In this document: in pieces, positions 45,031 to 54,157 of the stretch
Numbering within the stretch: position 1 is the first letter of the stretch
Layout of the letters: every line of letters begins with the position of its first letter
DNA from: Bacillota bacterium
Lineage (GTDB): Bacteria > Bacillota > Clostridia > Oscillospirales > Ruminococcaceae
Direction: 5' to 3'
Length of the DNA stretch: 64,000 nucleotides
NCBI GenBank assembly: GCA_023460535.1
Contig: JAEWPV010000009.1
Span: forward strand, 1-64,000
The notes under the pieces: generated by a model
The model's database searches: none
What the model was told of the DNA's origin: nothing
What the model saw: only the letters and a program-made list of their open reading frames with translations
Translations under genes and position numbers: made by a program

Positions 45031-45909
45031 GTGGACGGTATCCTGTTGGTGAATAAGCCGCAGAAATTTACCTCCTTTGATGTGGTGGCAAAGCTGCGTG
45101 GAATTCTAAAAACGAAAAAGATAGGGCACGGCGGCACGCTTGACCCGATGGCGACCGGCGTGCTTCCGGTGTTTGTCGGCAGTGCCACAGGTGCGTGCGA
45201 CCTTGTACCCGAAACCGGCAAAACCTACATAGCGGGGCTGCGGCTCGGCGTTGCTACCGATACGCAGGATATCTGGGGCAAGGTACTGCAAAACAGTGCA
45301 TTTAGTGTCACCCTCGAACAGTTTTCGCAGATTGCAGGACGGTTTGTGGGCGACACAATGCAGACTCCGCCGATGTATTCCGCCGTAAAGGTGGGCGGCA
45401 AGCGGCTGTATGAGTTGGCGCGACGCGGCGAGGAGATTGAACGTCCCGCACGGCTTATCACCATTCATTCCTTGTTTATCCGCTCGGCAGATATCAAGAC
45501 AGGGGAGTTCACGATAGAGGTGAGCTGTTCAAAGGGTACCTACATCCGCACCCTTTGTGCGGATATCGGAGACATGCTTGGCTGCGGCGCGGTTCTGACG
45601 TCGCTGATGCGTACCGCCGCGTTGGGTTTTTCTCTGGAGCAGTGCCTAACCCTTGACGAGATAGAGCAGCACGCAGCCCGCGGCGAAGCGCAGGACATGC
45701 TTATCCCCACAGAGCGTGCGTTTTTAAGCCTGCCCGCCCTGCATTTAAACGACGATCAGACACGACGCTTTCAAAACGGCGTAAAGCTTGCGCTGGATAT
45801 TGCGGAAATGGGCGACGTACGGGTATACGGACATGACGGCAGATTCCTTGGCATCGGCACGGGAGAAGCTAATACCGGTAAACTGCGGATAATAAAGTTT
45901 TTTAAGTGA
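45031..45909 (+). CDS. truB: tRNA pseudouridine(55) synthase TruB
   Basis: 292 residues. The catalytic motif HGGTLDPMATGVL contains Asp38; the N-terminus DGILLVNKPQKFTSFD is typical, and Y/R motifs (GKRLYELARRGEEIER; SCSKGTYIRTLCADIG) are intact. It makes pseudouridine 55 in the T-loop of tRNAs. The GTG at 45031 follows AGGGGGG by 6 nt; the longer reading from 44992 would start inside the RNA structure's 3' flank without a ribosome site. Confidence 0.96.
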   Translation: MDGILLVNKPQKFTSFDVVAKLRGILKTKKIGHGGTLDPMATGVLPVFVGSATGACDLVPETGKTYIAGLRLGVATDTQDIWGKVLQNSAFSVTLEQFSQIAGRFVGDTMQTPPMYSAVKVGGKRLYELARRGEEIERPARLITIHSLFIRSADIKTGEFTIEVSCSKGTYIRTLCADIGDMLGCGAVLTSLMRTAALGFSLEQCLTLDEIEQHAARGEAQDMLIPTERAFLSLPALHLNDDQTRRFQNGVKLALDIAEMGDVRVYGHDGRFLGIGTGEANTGKLRIIKFFK

Positions 45910-45956
45910 TGCCACAATGATTATAATTGCACAACGACCAAAGGAGAGCATCCGCA

Positions 45957-46919
45957 TTGGATATTATCGATACACTTTCAGCACGGGCAATCGACAGCAC
46001 TACAGCCATTGCGCTTGGCTACTTTGACGGGGTGCATCTGGGTCACCGCGCGGTGATAAGTAGCGCGCAAAGCCGCAAACAGGCTGGCCTTTCCACCTGT
46101 GTTTTTTCGTTTGCGGTCACCACCCATAACCCGAAAAGCGGCAAGGGGCGTCTCAACATCGCGACAGACACGCTAAAACACGAACAGATGCGGCGCCTTG
46201 GCGTCGATTACTATATCGTACCCGACTTTTCTGAGCTGATGGGGCTGTCCGCGCCCGATTTTGTCAACCTGCTAATCACTCATTTTGGTGTACGGGAGGT
46301 TTATTGCGGCGCAAACTTCCGTTTTGGCAAAGGCGCGTCAGGCGATGCAGTTCTGCTTCGCGAGCTATGCCAACGTCAGGGGGCGCAGGTGTTTTTGGTG
46401 CCGGACGTATTATTGGACGGGCAGCCGGTAAGCAGCTCGCGCATTCGTTTGCTGCTCGGGCAGGGTGATGTAAAAAAGGCGGGGGAACTGCTCGGCAGGC
46501 CGTACTCGTTTGATTTTGTCGTCACGCAGGGGCGTCGCCTTGGGCGCAGCATCGGGGCACCCACCATCAATCAGTATTTTGAACCGCACCTTCTGGTGCC
46601 GCGTTATGGCGTGTACGCTTCTTATGTTTGCATCGGCGGCAAGCGTCTACCGGCGGTTACCAACATCGGCGTGCGCCCGACGGTGGATACACAAAGCCCG
46701 CCGCTCAGCGAAACCTGCATCCTTGATTTTGACGGGGATTTGTATGGCAAACGGGTCGAGGTGCATCTGGTTCGCTACCTACGCCCGGAACAACGGTTTG
46801 ACTCGGTGGACAAGCTAAAAATCGCCGTCGAACAGGATATCCAATCGGTACGCAAGCATTTTAACGAGTGGTTTTCCGAGGTCTCCTCAGTCAGTACGAA
46901 TAACGAACTGCCATGTTAA
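45957..46919 (+). CDS. ribF: Bifunctional riboflavin kinase / FAD synthetase
   Basis: 320 residues. N-terminal FMN adenylyltransferase domain with LGYFDGVHLGHRAVI (about 21-35) and SSSRIR-type motif (VSSSRIRLLLGQGDV); C-terminal flavokinase domain with GRRLGRSIGAPTINQYF and YGVYASYV. It converts riboflavin to FMN and FAD. The TTG at 45957 follows AAGGAG by 10 nt. Its stop codon lies within the first copy of a 20-bp tandem duplication. Confidence 0.95.
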   Translation: MDIIDTLSARAIDSTTAIALGYFDGVHLGHRAVISSAQSRKQAGLSTCVFSFAVTTHNPKSGKGRLNIATDTLKHEQMRRLGVDYYIVPDFSELMGLSAPDFVNLLITHFGVREVYCGANFRFGKGASGDAVLLRELCQRQGAQVFLVPDVLLDGQPVSSSRIRLLLGQGDVKKAGELLGRPYSFDFVVTQGRRLGRSIGAPTINQYFEPHLLVPRYGVYASYVCIGGKRLPAVTNIGVRPTVDTQSPPLSETCILDFDGDLYGKRVEVHLVRYLRPEQRFDSVDKLKIAVEQDIQSVRKHFNEWFSEVSSVSTNNELPC

Positions 46920-46950
46920 TATCAGGCTTGCCATGTTAATATCAGGCTTG
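46911..46950 (+). repeat. Perfect 20-bp tandem duplication at the ribF stop
   Basis: CCATGTTAATATCAGGCTTG occurs at 46911-46930 and again at 46931-46950. The first copy contains the ribF TAA. Confidence 0.95.
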
Positions 46951-46954
46951 GGTA

Positions 46955-47129
46955 TTTACATAATTATATGGGTATGCTATAATAAACCCCGTGGTATGCG
47001 CATGCGGTCACGTGACGGTCTGTGCATATCAATTACCCTACTCCCGGCTCAGGGGTCAAGCCTATTTTTAGGAGTTTGCCCCGCCCTGTGCTGCGACTAG
47101 GGACATATTTAAAAAGGGGTGCAACCACG
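46955..47129 (+). promoter_or_regulatory. Promoter and structured leader of rpsO
   Basis: TTTACA (46955-46960), 17 bp, TATAAT (46978-46983). The ~140-nt untranslated leader contains several complementary segments (for example GGTATGCGCATGC and GTCACGTGAC). In many bacteria S15 represses its own mRNA by binding a leader structure; whether this leader does so is inference. Confidence 0.65.
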
Positions 47130-47393
47130 ATGCTGAAAGAGCAAAAAACGCAGATTATCCTTGATAACGCAAAGAGCGAAGGCGATACCGGCTCGCCCGA
47201 GGTACAGATTGCCATTCTCACCAAGAGAATCAACGACCTCACCGAACACTTAAAAATCCACAAGAACGACCATCACTCCCGCAGAGGTCTGTTAAAGATG
47301 GTAGGTCGCCGTCGTAATCTTCTCAACTACCTGATGAAGAAGGATGTTGAAAGATACCGCGAGATTATTAAGAAGCTGGGTCTTCGTAAGTAA
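47130..47393 (+). CDS. rpsO: 30S ribosomal protein S15
   Basis: 87 residues with the canonical S15 core: DTGSPEVQIAILTKRINDLTEHLK, HKNDHHSRRGLLKMVGRRRNLLNYL and a C-terminal REIIKKLGLRK. It binds the central domain of 16S rRNA. AAAGGGG lies 10 nt ahead of the ATG at 47130. It is followed by a terminator, so pnp is transcribed by read-through or separately, as is common for the rpsO-pnp pair. Confidence 0.98.
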   Translation: MLKEQKTQIILDNAKSEGDTGSPEVQIAILTKRINDLTEHLKIHKNDHHSRRGLLKMVGRRRNLLNYLMKKDVERYREIIKKLGLRK

Positions 47394-47404
47394 AAGACAT
47401 TGGG

Positions 47405-47433
47405 AGGCAGGCGGAATATTCCGCCTGCCTTTT
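47405..47433 (+). terminator. Terminator behind rpsO
   Basis: A perfect 13-bp palindrome arm pair (AGGCAGGCGGAAT/ATTCCGCCTGCCT) ending in TTTT. Confidence 0.9.
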
Positions 47434-47571
47434 GGACGTTTTGTTTGGGTAATGCCGCAGGGTTAGCAGTGAATCGGGTGCTTCGGCGTGCCGGTCGAAG
47501 CATCGGATTTATTGCTAAACCACGGCTGCCCCATAACATAGGAAGTACATAACATAAGATGGAGGTAGCAT

Positions 47572-49680
47572 ATGTTTAAAACCTTTGAGACAACCTTTGC
47601 AGGCAGACCCTTGCTGGTGGAGACCGGCAAAATGTGCGGGCTATCCAACGGCTCTTGCATGGTGCGCTACGGCGAAACCGTGGTGCTGTGTAACGTAACC
47701 GCTTCTAAAAAGCCCCGTGACGGCATCGATTTCTTCCCCCTTTCGGTGGATTTTGAAGAGAAGCTCTATTCGGTGGGGCGCATCCCCGGTTCTTTCTTAA
47801 AGAGAGAGGGAAGACCGACCGATAAAGCGGTTCTTGCTTCCCGCCTTGTCGACCGTCCCATTCGTCCTTTGTTCCCTAAGGATATGCGCAACGATGTGTC
47901 TGTTGTCATGACCGTGCTCAGCACCGACCCCGACTACTCCCCCGAGATCGTCGGCATGATTGGAACATCTATAGCGATTTCCATCTCCGATATTCCGTGG
48001 GCAGGTCCCATCGGCGGCGTAAACGTCGGCTTGGTGGACGGCGAGATTGTAATTAACCCCAACTCCGCGCAGCGCCAGAACGGCGACATGTTGGTAACCG
48101 TTGCGGCTACCAGTAAAAAGGTTGTCATGATTGAGGCAGGCGCTAACGAGGTTCCCGAGGATGTGATGCTTGCGGGTATTGCAAAAGCACATGAAGAGAT
48201 TAAAGAGATTATCAAGTTTATCGACAGCATTGTCGCCGAGATTGGCAAGCCCAAGTTTGCGTTTGAGTCGATGGAGGTTGACCACGACCTCTTTGAGGCA
48301 ATCAAGGCCTACGCCATTGACAAGGTGAAGTTTGCGCTGGATACCGACGACAAGAACGTGCGCGACGCGCGTTTTGCCCCCGTTGCCGAGGAGGTAACCG
48401 CAAAGTTCTCCGCAGAATATCCCGAGCTTTCGGCGCAGATTCCCGAAGCGCTGTACAAGCTGCAGAAATATGTTGTTCGCCGCTGGCTGCTCGACGAGGG
48501 CAAGCGTGTGGACGGTCGTGGCATAGACGAGATTCGTCCTTTGTCCGCAGAGGTTGGTTTGTTGCCCCGCGTTCACGGGTCCGGACTGTTTACCAGAGGT
48601 CAGACCCAGGTGCTTACCATAACCACATTAGGTCAGGTTCGAGATGCCCAGATTCTTGACGGCATCGACGAGGCAGACAGCAAGCGTTATATGCACCAAT
48701 ACAACTTCCCGTCCTACTCGGTCGGCGAAACCCGTCCCAGCCGCGGTCCCGGTCGTCGTGAGATTGGTCACGGCGCGCTTGCCGAGCGTGCGCTTGAGCC
48801 GGTAATTCCTTCCGTGCAGGATTTCCCCTATGCAATCCGCATTGTGTCCGAGGTGCTTTCGTCCAACGGCTCCACCTCGCAGGGTGCGATTTGTGCATCC
48901 ACGCTTTCGTTGATGGATGCCGGTGTGCCGATTAAGGCACCGGTTGCAGGTATCTCCTGCGGTCTGATTACCGAGGGAGACCGCTTCATGACCATGGTTG
49001 ATATTCAGGGTGTTGAGGATTTCTTCGGCGATATGGACTTTAAGGTCGGCGGCACCCACAAGGGCATCACCGCCATCCAGGTAGATATTAAGAATGATGG
49101 CTTGACCCCCGAAGTGATTGCCGAGGCACTGGATAAGTGCCGCAAGGCGCGCCTGTATATCCTTGACGAGGTCATGGCGAAGGCAATCGACGAGCCGCGC
49201 AAGGAGCTTTCCAAGTACGCACCCAAGATGCTGACAATAAAGATAGACGTGGACAAGATTCGCGACGTCATCGGTCAGGGCGGCAAGGTGATTCAGAAGA
49301 TCTGCGCCGAGTGCGATGTTAAGATTGATGTGGAAGAGGACGGCAGCGTGTACGTTTCCTCCATCGATATCGACAATGCCCGCCGTGCCATCCGCGTAAT
49401 CCAGACCATCGTAATGGACCCCGAGGTGGGTGCATTGTATAAGGGCAGGGTAACCCGCCTGATGAACTTCGGCGCGTTTGTCGAAATTGCCCCCGGCAAG
49501 GAAGGTCTTGTGCACATCTCTAAGCTTGACACCAAGCGTGTGGAGAAGGTAGAGGATGTTGTGTCGGTAGGCGACGAGGTCGTGGTAAAGGTAACCGAGA
49601 TCGACCAGCAGGGACGCGTGAACCTCTCCCGCCGCGATGCACTGCAGGATATGGCAGCGAAGAAAGAGAATAAGGAATAA
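47572..49680 (+). CDS. pnp: Polyribonucleotide nucleotidyltransferase (PNPase)
   Basis: 702 residues. Two RNase PH-like domains separated by a helical domain, then KH (TIKIDVDKIRDVIGQGGKVIQKI) and S1 (LYKGRVTRLMNFGAFVEIAPGKEGLVHISKL) domains. Catalytic-domain motifs FTRGQTQVL and GDMDFKVGGTHKGITAIQVD are intact. It degrades RNA 3'-5' with phosphate and can add tails. GGAGG is 8 nt before the ATG. It ends the cluster. Confidence 0.98.
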   Translation: MFKTFETTFAGRPLLVETGKMCGLSNGSCMVRYGETVVLCNVTASKKPRDGIDFFPLSVDFEEKLYSVGRIPGSFLKREGRPTDKAVLASRLVDRPIRPLFPKDMRNDVSVVMTVLSTDPDYSPEIVGMIGTSIAISISDIPWAGPIGGVNVGLVDGEIVINPNSAQRQNGDMLVTVAATSKKVVMIEAGANEVPEDVMLAGIAKAHEEIKEIIKFIDSIVAEIGKPKFAFESMEVDHDLFEAIKAYAIDKVKFALDTDDKNVRDARFAPVAEEVTAKFSAEYPELSAQIPEALYKLQKYVVRRWLLDEGKRVDGRGIDEIRPLSAEVGLLPRVHGSGLFTRGQTQVLTITTLGQVRDAQILDGIDEADSKRYMHQYNFPSYSVGETRPSRGPGRREIGHGALAERALEPVIPSVQDFPYAIRIVSEVLSSNGSTSQGAICASTLSLMDAGVPIKAPVAGISCGLITEGDRFMTMVDIQGVEDFFGDMDFKVGGTHKGITAIQVDIKNDGLTPEVIAEALDKCRKARLYILDEVMAKAIDEPRKELSKYAPKMLTIKIDVDKIRDVIGQGGKVIQKICAECDVKIDVEEDGSVYVSSIDIDNARRAIRVIQTIVMDPEVGALYKGRVTRLMNFGAFVEIAPGKEGLVHISKLDTKRVEKVEDVVSVGDEVVVKVTEIDQQGRVNLSRRDALQDMAAKKENKE

Positions 49681-49712
49681 ACCCTTATTGACTCGATAGT
49701 ACTAATTTAATT

Positions 49713-49750
49713 ACGCACGGGTGAATCAACGATTCGCCCGTGCGTTTGTT
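49713..49750 (+). terminator. Terminator of pnp
   Basis: A 15-bp stem (49713-49727 with 49731-49745, one T-G wobble) and a 3-nt loop, followed by TTTGTT. Confidence 0.88.
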
Positions 49751-49861
49751 GTATAATATTGCGCTGTATAAGCTTTGGGCGGCGGTGCACGCGGGCAAAA
49801 GAAAATGGCGTCAAGCCAACGAAATATTTTCGTAAATACAATGTAATTAATGATAGAATTC

Positions 49862-49890
49862 TTGTAATGTACCATGTGGTGTGGTAAAAT
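49862..49890 (+). promoter_or_regulatory. Promoter of the diguanylate cyclase gene
   Basis: TTGTAA, 17 bp, TAAAAT, about 100 nt upstream of the ATG. The gap 49681-49994 otherwise holds only the pnp terminator. Confidence 0.6.
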
Positions 49891-49994
49891 ATATAAAAGT
49901 TAAGACAGAAAAACCCAAAATAATACAAACCACATTTTACATTCTAGGTAAAAGCCGAACTATTTGTCCGTAATTAGAATTGGAGAGCACGTCT

Positions 49995-51143
49995 ATGAGA
50001 ATCCCGCTGAATGGAAAACTGAGTGTGCTGCATGAATTTGAGGATCATAAGCTGGAGCAGGAATATTCCCGTGCTCAGATCATACAGTCTCTAAAATATA
50101 TGCGTACCTTGGCGTTTTGCCTTGGTATTATTTTCTTTCTGTTTATCATCGTGGACTATATGGCAAACAGTTTGCCGGCGACGGTTTTATTTATTTTAGG
50201 TAACCGCGTGCTAATTTGTCTGTGTGCGTTTGGTTTGTATTTTTACTTAAGCGTATCAAAGCAGTACGAGCGCTTTTATTATCTGTACAATATTACGATT
50301 GCGCTTTCCTCAGTTTCCTTTTTTCTAATCTGCCTGAGCTACGAACGACCAAACTATCTGTTACAGGTTATGGGGCTCATTTCGATTGTTCTTGTTGTAT
50401 TTATGGTACCAAACCGCTGGTTTAGCAAGCTGTTGGTGGCAAGTGGGATTACGATAGCGTTTTTCGTGATAATCGCCTTTTCCCGTCCGGATATAGCGGG
50501 GAATGATTTTTTTGCTGGCGTAGTTTATGCGCTTTTCATCTTAGCGCTTCGTGCAATAAGCACCTACAAAAACGAGTCGCAGCGGCGTCTTTTGTATCTT
50601 AACGGCAGACAGCTAGAGATACTGTCAAAAACCGACTCCATGACAGGGCTTTATAACCGCGAAACCCTCAGTGAGGATCTTGAGTATCGAATTTCTCAGG
50701 TGAAATCGAGTGGAGATGATTTTGGCATTGTGCTGTTTGACATCGATGATTTTAAGGCGATTAACGATACATACGGTCATCTGATGGGCGACAAGGTGCT
50801 TCTTGAGATAGTGAACATGGTAGAGCAGCAGCTTACGGAAGACTGCCCGATGTACCGTTGGGGCGGCGAGGAGTTTATCATCATCTTCCCCGACTGTTCT
50901 CATTACAACTGTGTGGAGCTTTCAGATAAGCTATGCCGAGGCATTGATAATCTAAAATTGGATGAGGTTCGGGTTACCTGCAGCTTTGGTATTGCCTGTT
51001 ATCATATCGGTGATACCATACAAACTATGCTTGCACGCGCGGATAATAACCTATACACGGCAAAGAGCGCGGGCAAGAACTGCGTCATGTCCCACGGTGT
51101 TCGCTGCGCGGAGCGGTGTGCACAGCACTGTGCTTTGGTTTAG
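49995..51143 (+). CDS. Membrane diguanylate cyclase (GGDEF)
   Basis: 382 residues. Five to six membrane helices fill about 35-195. A GGDEF domain follows (about 205-370) with TDSMTGLYNRETL, an FDIDDFKAINDTYGHLMGD substrate-binding segment and an intact GGEEF active site (290-294). It should make c-di-GMP from two GTP, opposing the EAL protein at 2973-4730. No inhibitory RxxD site is evident before GGEEF. The short tail after ~372 is cysteine-rich (CAERCAQHCALV). GGAGAG precedes the ATG at 49995; the TTG at 49980 is less likely. Confidence 0.92.
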   Translation: MRIPLNGKLSVLHEFEDHKLEQEYSRAQIIQSLKYMRTLAFCLGIIFFLFIIVDYMANSLPATVLFILGNRVLICLCAFGLYFYLSVSKQYERFYYLYNITIALSSVSFFLICLSYERPNYLLQVMGLISIVLVVFMVPNRWFSKLLVASGITIAFFVIIAFSRPDIAGNDFFAGVVYALFILALRAISTYKNESQRRLLYLNGRQLEILSKTDSMTGLYNRETLSEDLEYRISQVKSSGDDFGIVLFDIDDFKAINDTYGHLMGDKVLLEIVNMVEQQLTEDCPMYRWGGEEFIIIFPDCSHYNCVELSDKLCRGIDNLKLDEVRVTCSFGIACYHIGDTIQTMLARADNNLYTAKSAGKNCVMSHGVRCAERCAQHCALV

Positions 51144-51172
51144 TTTACTCCTATGCGCTTTCTACATCAACA

Positions 51173-51210
51173 TTAAAGCCGCGAACCATTGCGTTGGTTC
51201 GCGGCTTTAA
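51173..51210. terminator. Bidirectional terminator
   Basis: A perfect 16-bp stem TTAAAGCCGCGAACCA/TGGTTCGCGGCTTTAA between the convergent cyclase and carboxypeptidase genes. Confidence 0.9.
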
Positions 51211-51235
51211 TCTCAGCAATCGAACTGTTGGTTTT

Positions 51236-52570
51236 TTAGTGTCTGGTTCGGATACGGCTCATTTTGCTGCGGCGGCTTGCAATAATCGAGCCGACAATCA
51301 TGATGATTAGCAGCAGTACAAATACACTGACCCCGATGTAGAACCACACAGTCTTGGTGGCGGCCTTTAAAATCTCGTACCAGTACAGCACCTCGCTGCG
51401 CTCGGCATCGTCTTCCGCCAGCAGGTTTATACTTCCGACGCGCGACCCCATAACCATCAGTTCAACCGTACCGACGACATCCCCCTTTTTCACCGGAGCG
51501 TTGACAAAGGAGGGGACATTAAAACGCTGAATTACATCCCCGTCGCCCACAGTTCTGGGTACTAACGCAGTAAAGCTTGTTTCCGGCCGCAGATGCAGGT
51601 AATCCTTATCCCAGTTCAGCTTTAATTCCACCTCGGCAATCGGCTGTTCGTTGTTCAGCAGTTCCTTGACCTCAAACGAATCAAACGCCCACTGGTACAG
51701 CTGTTTGGTGTCCTCAAACGCCTTGTTTTGGGAGTGTCGTGCGCCTGTCTCATCATAGATGGGTGCCCCCAGCAGCACAATCAGGTAGGTGTAACCGTCC
51801 TTTGTGGCGGTCGAGATAAAACAGCGTCCCGCTTCGTCGGTTGTTCCGGTTTTTACACCGCGAATATACTGGTAGTACATGTCCGACCCGGGAACCTGCA
51901 TGCGGTTGGTGGTGCTGATATACTCCTGCCCGCGCTTGTTGGAAGCCACAAGGGTATAGGAGTTGGTGGTCGCGATCTCCATAAAACCGGGGATCTGCAT
52001 CGCATATTTTGCTATCAGGTACATATCCTGTGCGGTAGTATATTGGTCCTCATCGTGCAGCCCGTGGGGATTAACGTAATGCGTGCTGACGGCGCCCAGC
52101 TCCTGTGCCTTCTGGTTCATCATGGCAACAAAATCAGAGCGAGATCCGCCCACATAAGAGGCAACGATGCTCGCCGCTTCGTTAGCGGAAGGCAGCAGCA
52201 TACAGTACAGCAGGTCGCGCATCGAGCGATCCTCGCCCGGTATTATCCCGGCGGAGGAAATGTCGGAGCTTTTCAATCCCATTTTAATAAACTCATCCCA
52301 TACGGTGGCACCGCAACGAACCATTGTGTTGTCGAGGTCGGTGGTGTTCTCAAACGCAAGGATGGTCGTCATCAGCTTGGTAAGCGATGCGGGATACATC
52401 TTCTTGTTCGCGTTTTTCTGGTACACAACGGTATCGGTATCCAAATTCACCACATAAACCGCCTCGGCAGAAACCTCAAAGGGCGGGGTGTAATCCGCAT
52501 ATACAGAAAAAAACGGTGCAAACAGGGCGATAAGCACCATAAAAATGACAGCGGTACTCAGTTTTCTCAT
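51236..52570 (-). CDS. D-alanyl-D-alanine carboxypeptidase (DacF/PBP5 type)
   Basis: 444 residues. A Sec signal spans ~1-27. The penicillin-binding catalytic motifs are SLTK (Ser62-Lys65), SAN (~126) and KTG (from Lys240). A C-terminal PBP5-type beta domain (~300-395) precedes a membrane segment (about 410-435) and a basic tail RRSKMSRIRTR. It trims the terminal D-Ala of peptidoglycan pentapeptides outside the membrane. DacF-type enzymes act in the forespore in Bacillus, but this could equally be a vegetative form. The ATG at 52570 has GGAGTG upstream. Confidence 0.94.
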   Translation of the reverse strand: MRKLSTAVIFMVLIALFAPFFSVYADYTPPFEVSAEAVYVVNLDTDTVVYQKNANKKMYPASLTKLMTTILAFENTTDLDNTMVRCGATVWDEFIKMGLKSSDISSAGIIPGEDRSMRDLLYCMLLPSANEAASIVASYVGGSRSDFVAMMNQKAQELGAVSTHYVNPHGLHDEDQYTTAQDMYLIAKYAMQIPGFMEIATTNSYTLVASNKRGQEYISTTNRMQVPGSDMYYQYIRGVKTGTTDEAGRCFISTATKDGYTYLIVLLGAPIYDETGARHSQNKAFEDTKQLYQWAFDSFEVKELLNNEQPIAEVELKLNWDKDYLHLRPETSFTALVPRTVGDGDVIQRFNVPSFVNAPVKKGDVVGTVELMVMGSRVGSINLLAEDDAERSEVLYWYEILKAATKTVWFYIGVSVFVLLLIIMIVGSIIASRRSKMSRIRTRH

Positions 52571-52597
52571 GTAGACAATCACTCCGTAAGTGTGTAT

Positions 52598-52626
52598 TAT
52601 ATAAGTATTGGCAAAAAATCTGACAA
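52598..52626 (-). promoter_or_regulatory. Promoter of the carboxypeptidase gene
   Basis: On the minus strand, TTGTCA (52626-52621), 17 bp, TATATA (52603-52598). Confidence 0.55.
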
Positions 52627-52766
52627 GCTCTTTTTATTATAGCAGAGAATGCGCAAAATAAAAAGGACAACTTGTCCCTGCGCCGCGCTTCGTTTGCGGC
52701 AGGTCGTTTATTTTCCGCATAAGTCCATTGCCAAACCAAAAGGTCGGCTCGACCAATAGAAAGGAC

Positions 52767-54071
52767 ATGAACCAAACGATGAAGGAACAGCTTGCAAATT
52801 TAGGCTTTGATACCTTGACAATTCACGCGGGGCAGCAGCCCGACGGAGACACCCATTCCATGTGCGCACCCATCTACCAAACAACCGCGTATGAGTTTGA
52901 AAGCGCGCAGCATGCTCGCGAGCTGTTTGAGCTCAAGGCAAGCGGAAATATATATTCCCGTATCATGAACCCCACCTGCGACACACTCGAACGTCGGGTA
53001 GCGGCACTTGACGGCGGCATTGCGGCGCTTTCCATGTCGTCAGGTCACGCGGCTATCTATGCCACCATGTTAAACCTCGCCAAGGCAGGGGATGAGATTG
53101 TATCGTCCATAAACATCTACGGCGGTGCCATCAACCTGCTTGGCGTAACGCTAAAGAATATTGGCATAAACGTTAAGTTTGTTAACGCCGATAACATTGA
53201 GGAATGGGAGAACGCCATTACGGACAAAACCCGCGCGTTCTTTGTTGAGATTGTCGGCAACCCCAACGCAAACGTCGCAGACATCGCGGCGATTGCGGAT
53301 GTGGCGCACCGTAACGGTATCCCACTGATTGCCGACTCCACCTTTACCACGCCCTATCTGTGCCGCCCCATCGAGTTCGGCGCGGATATCGTGATTCACT
53401 CAGCCACAAAGTTTTTGGGCGGGCACGGTACCTCCATGGCGGGCATCATTGTGGACAGCGGTAACTTCAACTTTGCGGGTAACCCGCGTTTCCCACAATA
53501 CAACGAACCGGACGTGAGCTACCACGGGCTGGTTTTCGCGCGCGACTGCGGCAACGCGGGCTTTATTACCCGTCTGCGTGTCTTGATGCTGCGCGATTTG
53601 GGCGCATGCCTGTCGCCGTTTAACGCGTTTATGATTCTGCAGGGCATAGAGACCCTGCCGCTACGCATGCAACGCCACTGCGACAACGCGTTAAAGGTGG
53701 CGCAGTTCTTAGAAAAGCACGACGCGGTATCGTTTATCAACTACCCGGGTCTTGCGAGCAGCAAGTATAGTACCCTTGTAAAGAAGCAGATGCCCAAGGG
53801 CGCCGGTGCGGTGTTCACATTTGGGCTAAAAGGCGGCAGGGAAGCCGGTGCCAAATTTATCGATAGCCTTAAGCTCATAGCAAACGTAGCGAACGTGGGA
53901 GATGTCCGGTCCCTGGTCATTCATCCCGCCACCACCACGCACAGCCAGCTTTCGGACGAGCAACTGCGCGCGGTGGATATTTCCGCGGACACGGTTCGGC
54001 TGTCGATTGGCATTGAGGATGTGAACGACATCATTGCCGACCTCGATCAGGCTATCCGAGCCGCGAAGTAA
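52767..54071 (+). CDS. O-acetylhomoserine sulfhydrylase (Cys/Met metabolism PLP enzyme)
   Basis: 434 residues, the length of the MetY-type rather than of shorter cystathionine enzymes (~380). Motifs: GFDTLTIHAGQQPD at the N-terminus, RIMNPTCDTLERRVAALDGG, SSGHAA, and the PLP Lys215 in SATKFLGGHGTSMAGI. It makes homocysteine from O-acetylhomoserine and sulfide. The start is ambiguous: AAAGGA is close to the ATG at 52767 and far from that at 52779. No SAM riboswitch or T-box is recognisable upstream. Confidence 0.93.
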   Translation: MNQTMKEQLANLGFDTLTIHAGQQPDGDTHSMCAPIYQTTAYEFESAQHARELFELKASGNIYSRIMNPTCDTLERRVAALDGGIAALSMSSGHAAIYATMLNLAKAGDEIVSSINIYGGAINLLGVTLKNIGINVKFVNADNIEEWENAITDKTRAFFVEIVGNPNANVADIAAIADVAHRNGIPLIADSTFTTPYLCRPIEFGADIVIHSATKFLGGHGTSMAGIIVDSGNFNFAGNPRFPQYNEPDVSYHGLVFARDCGNAGFITRLRVLMLRDLGACLSPFNAFMILQGIETLPLRMQRHCDNALKVAQFLEKHDAVSFINYPGLASSKYSTLVKKQMPKGAGAVFTFGLKGGREAGAKFIDSLKLIANVANVGDVRSLVIHPATTTHSQLSDEQLRAVDISADTVRLSIGIEDVNDIIADLDQAIRAAK

Positions 54072-54157
54072 TACGATTTAAGCGGAGTTGCGTGGCACTC
54101 GTGCGGGCAAACTCCCGTTTTCGCGGATGTTTTACGGTATAGTGAGGTGGACTTTTA

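Noticed and set aside
47797..48576. Long antisense reading frames inside pnp, nusA and infB
   Set aside because: They mirror the codon bias of strongly conserved GC-rich genes on the other strand and show no starts, ribosome sites or domains.
52640..52766. SAM riboswitch or T-box ahead of the O-acetylhomoserine sulfhydrylase gene
   Set aside because: The leader lacks the conserved cores of either class; only small hairpins such as AGGACAACTTGTCCCT are present.
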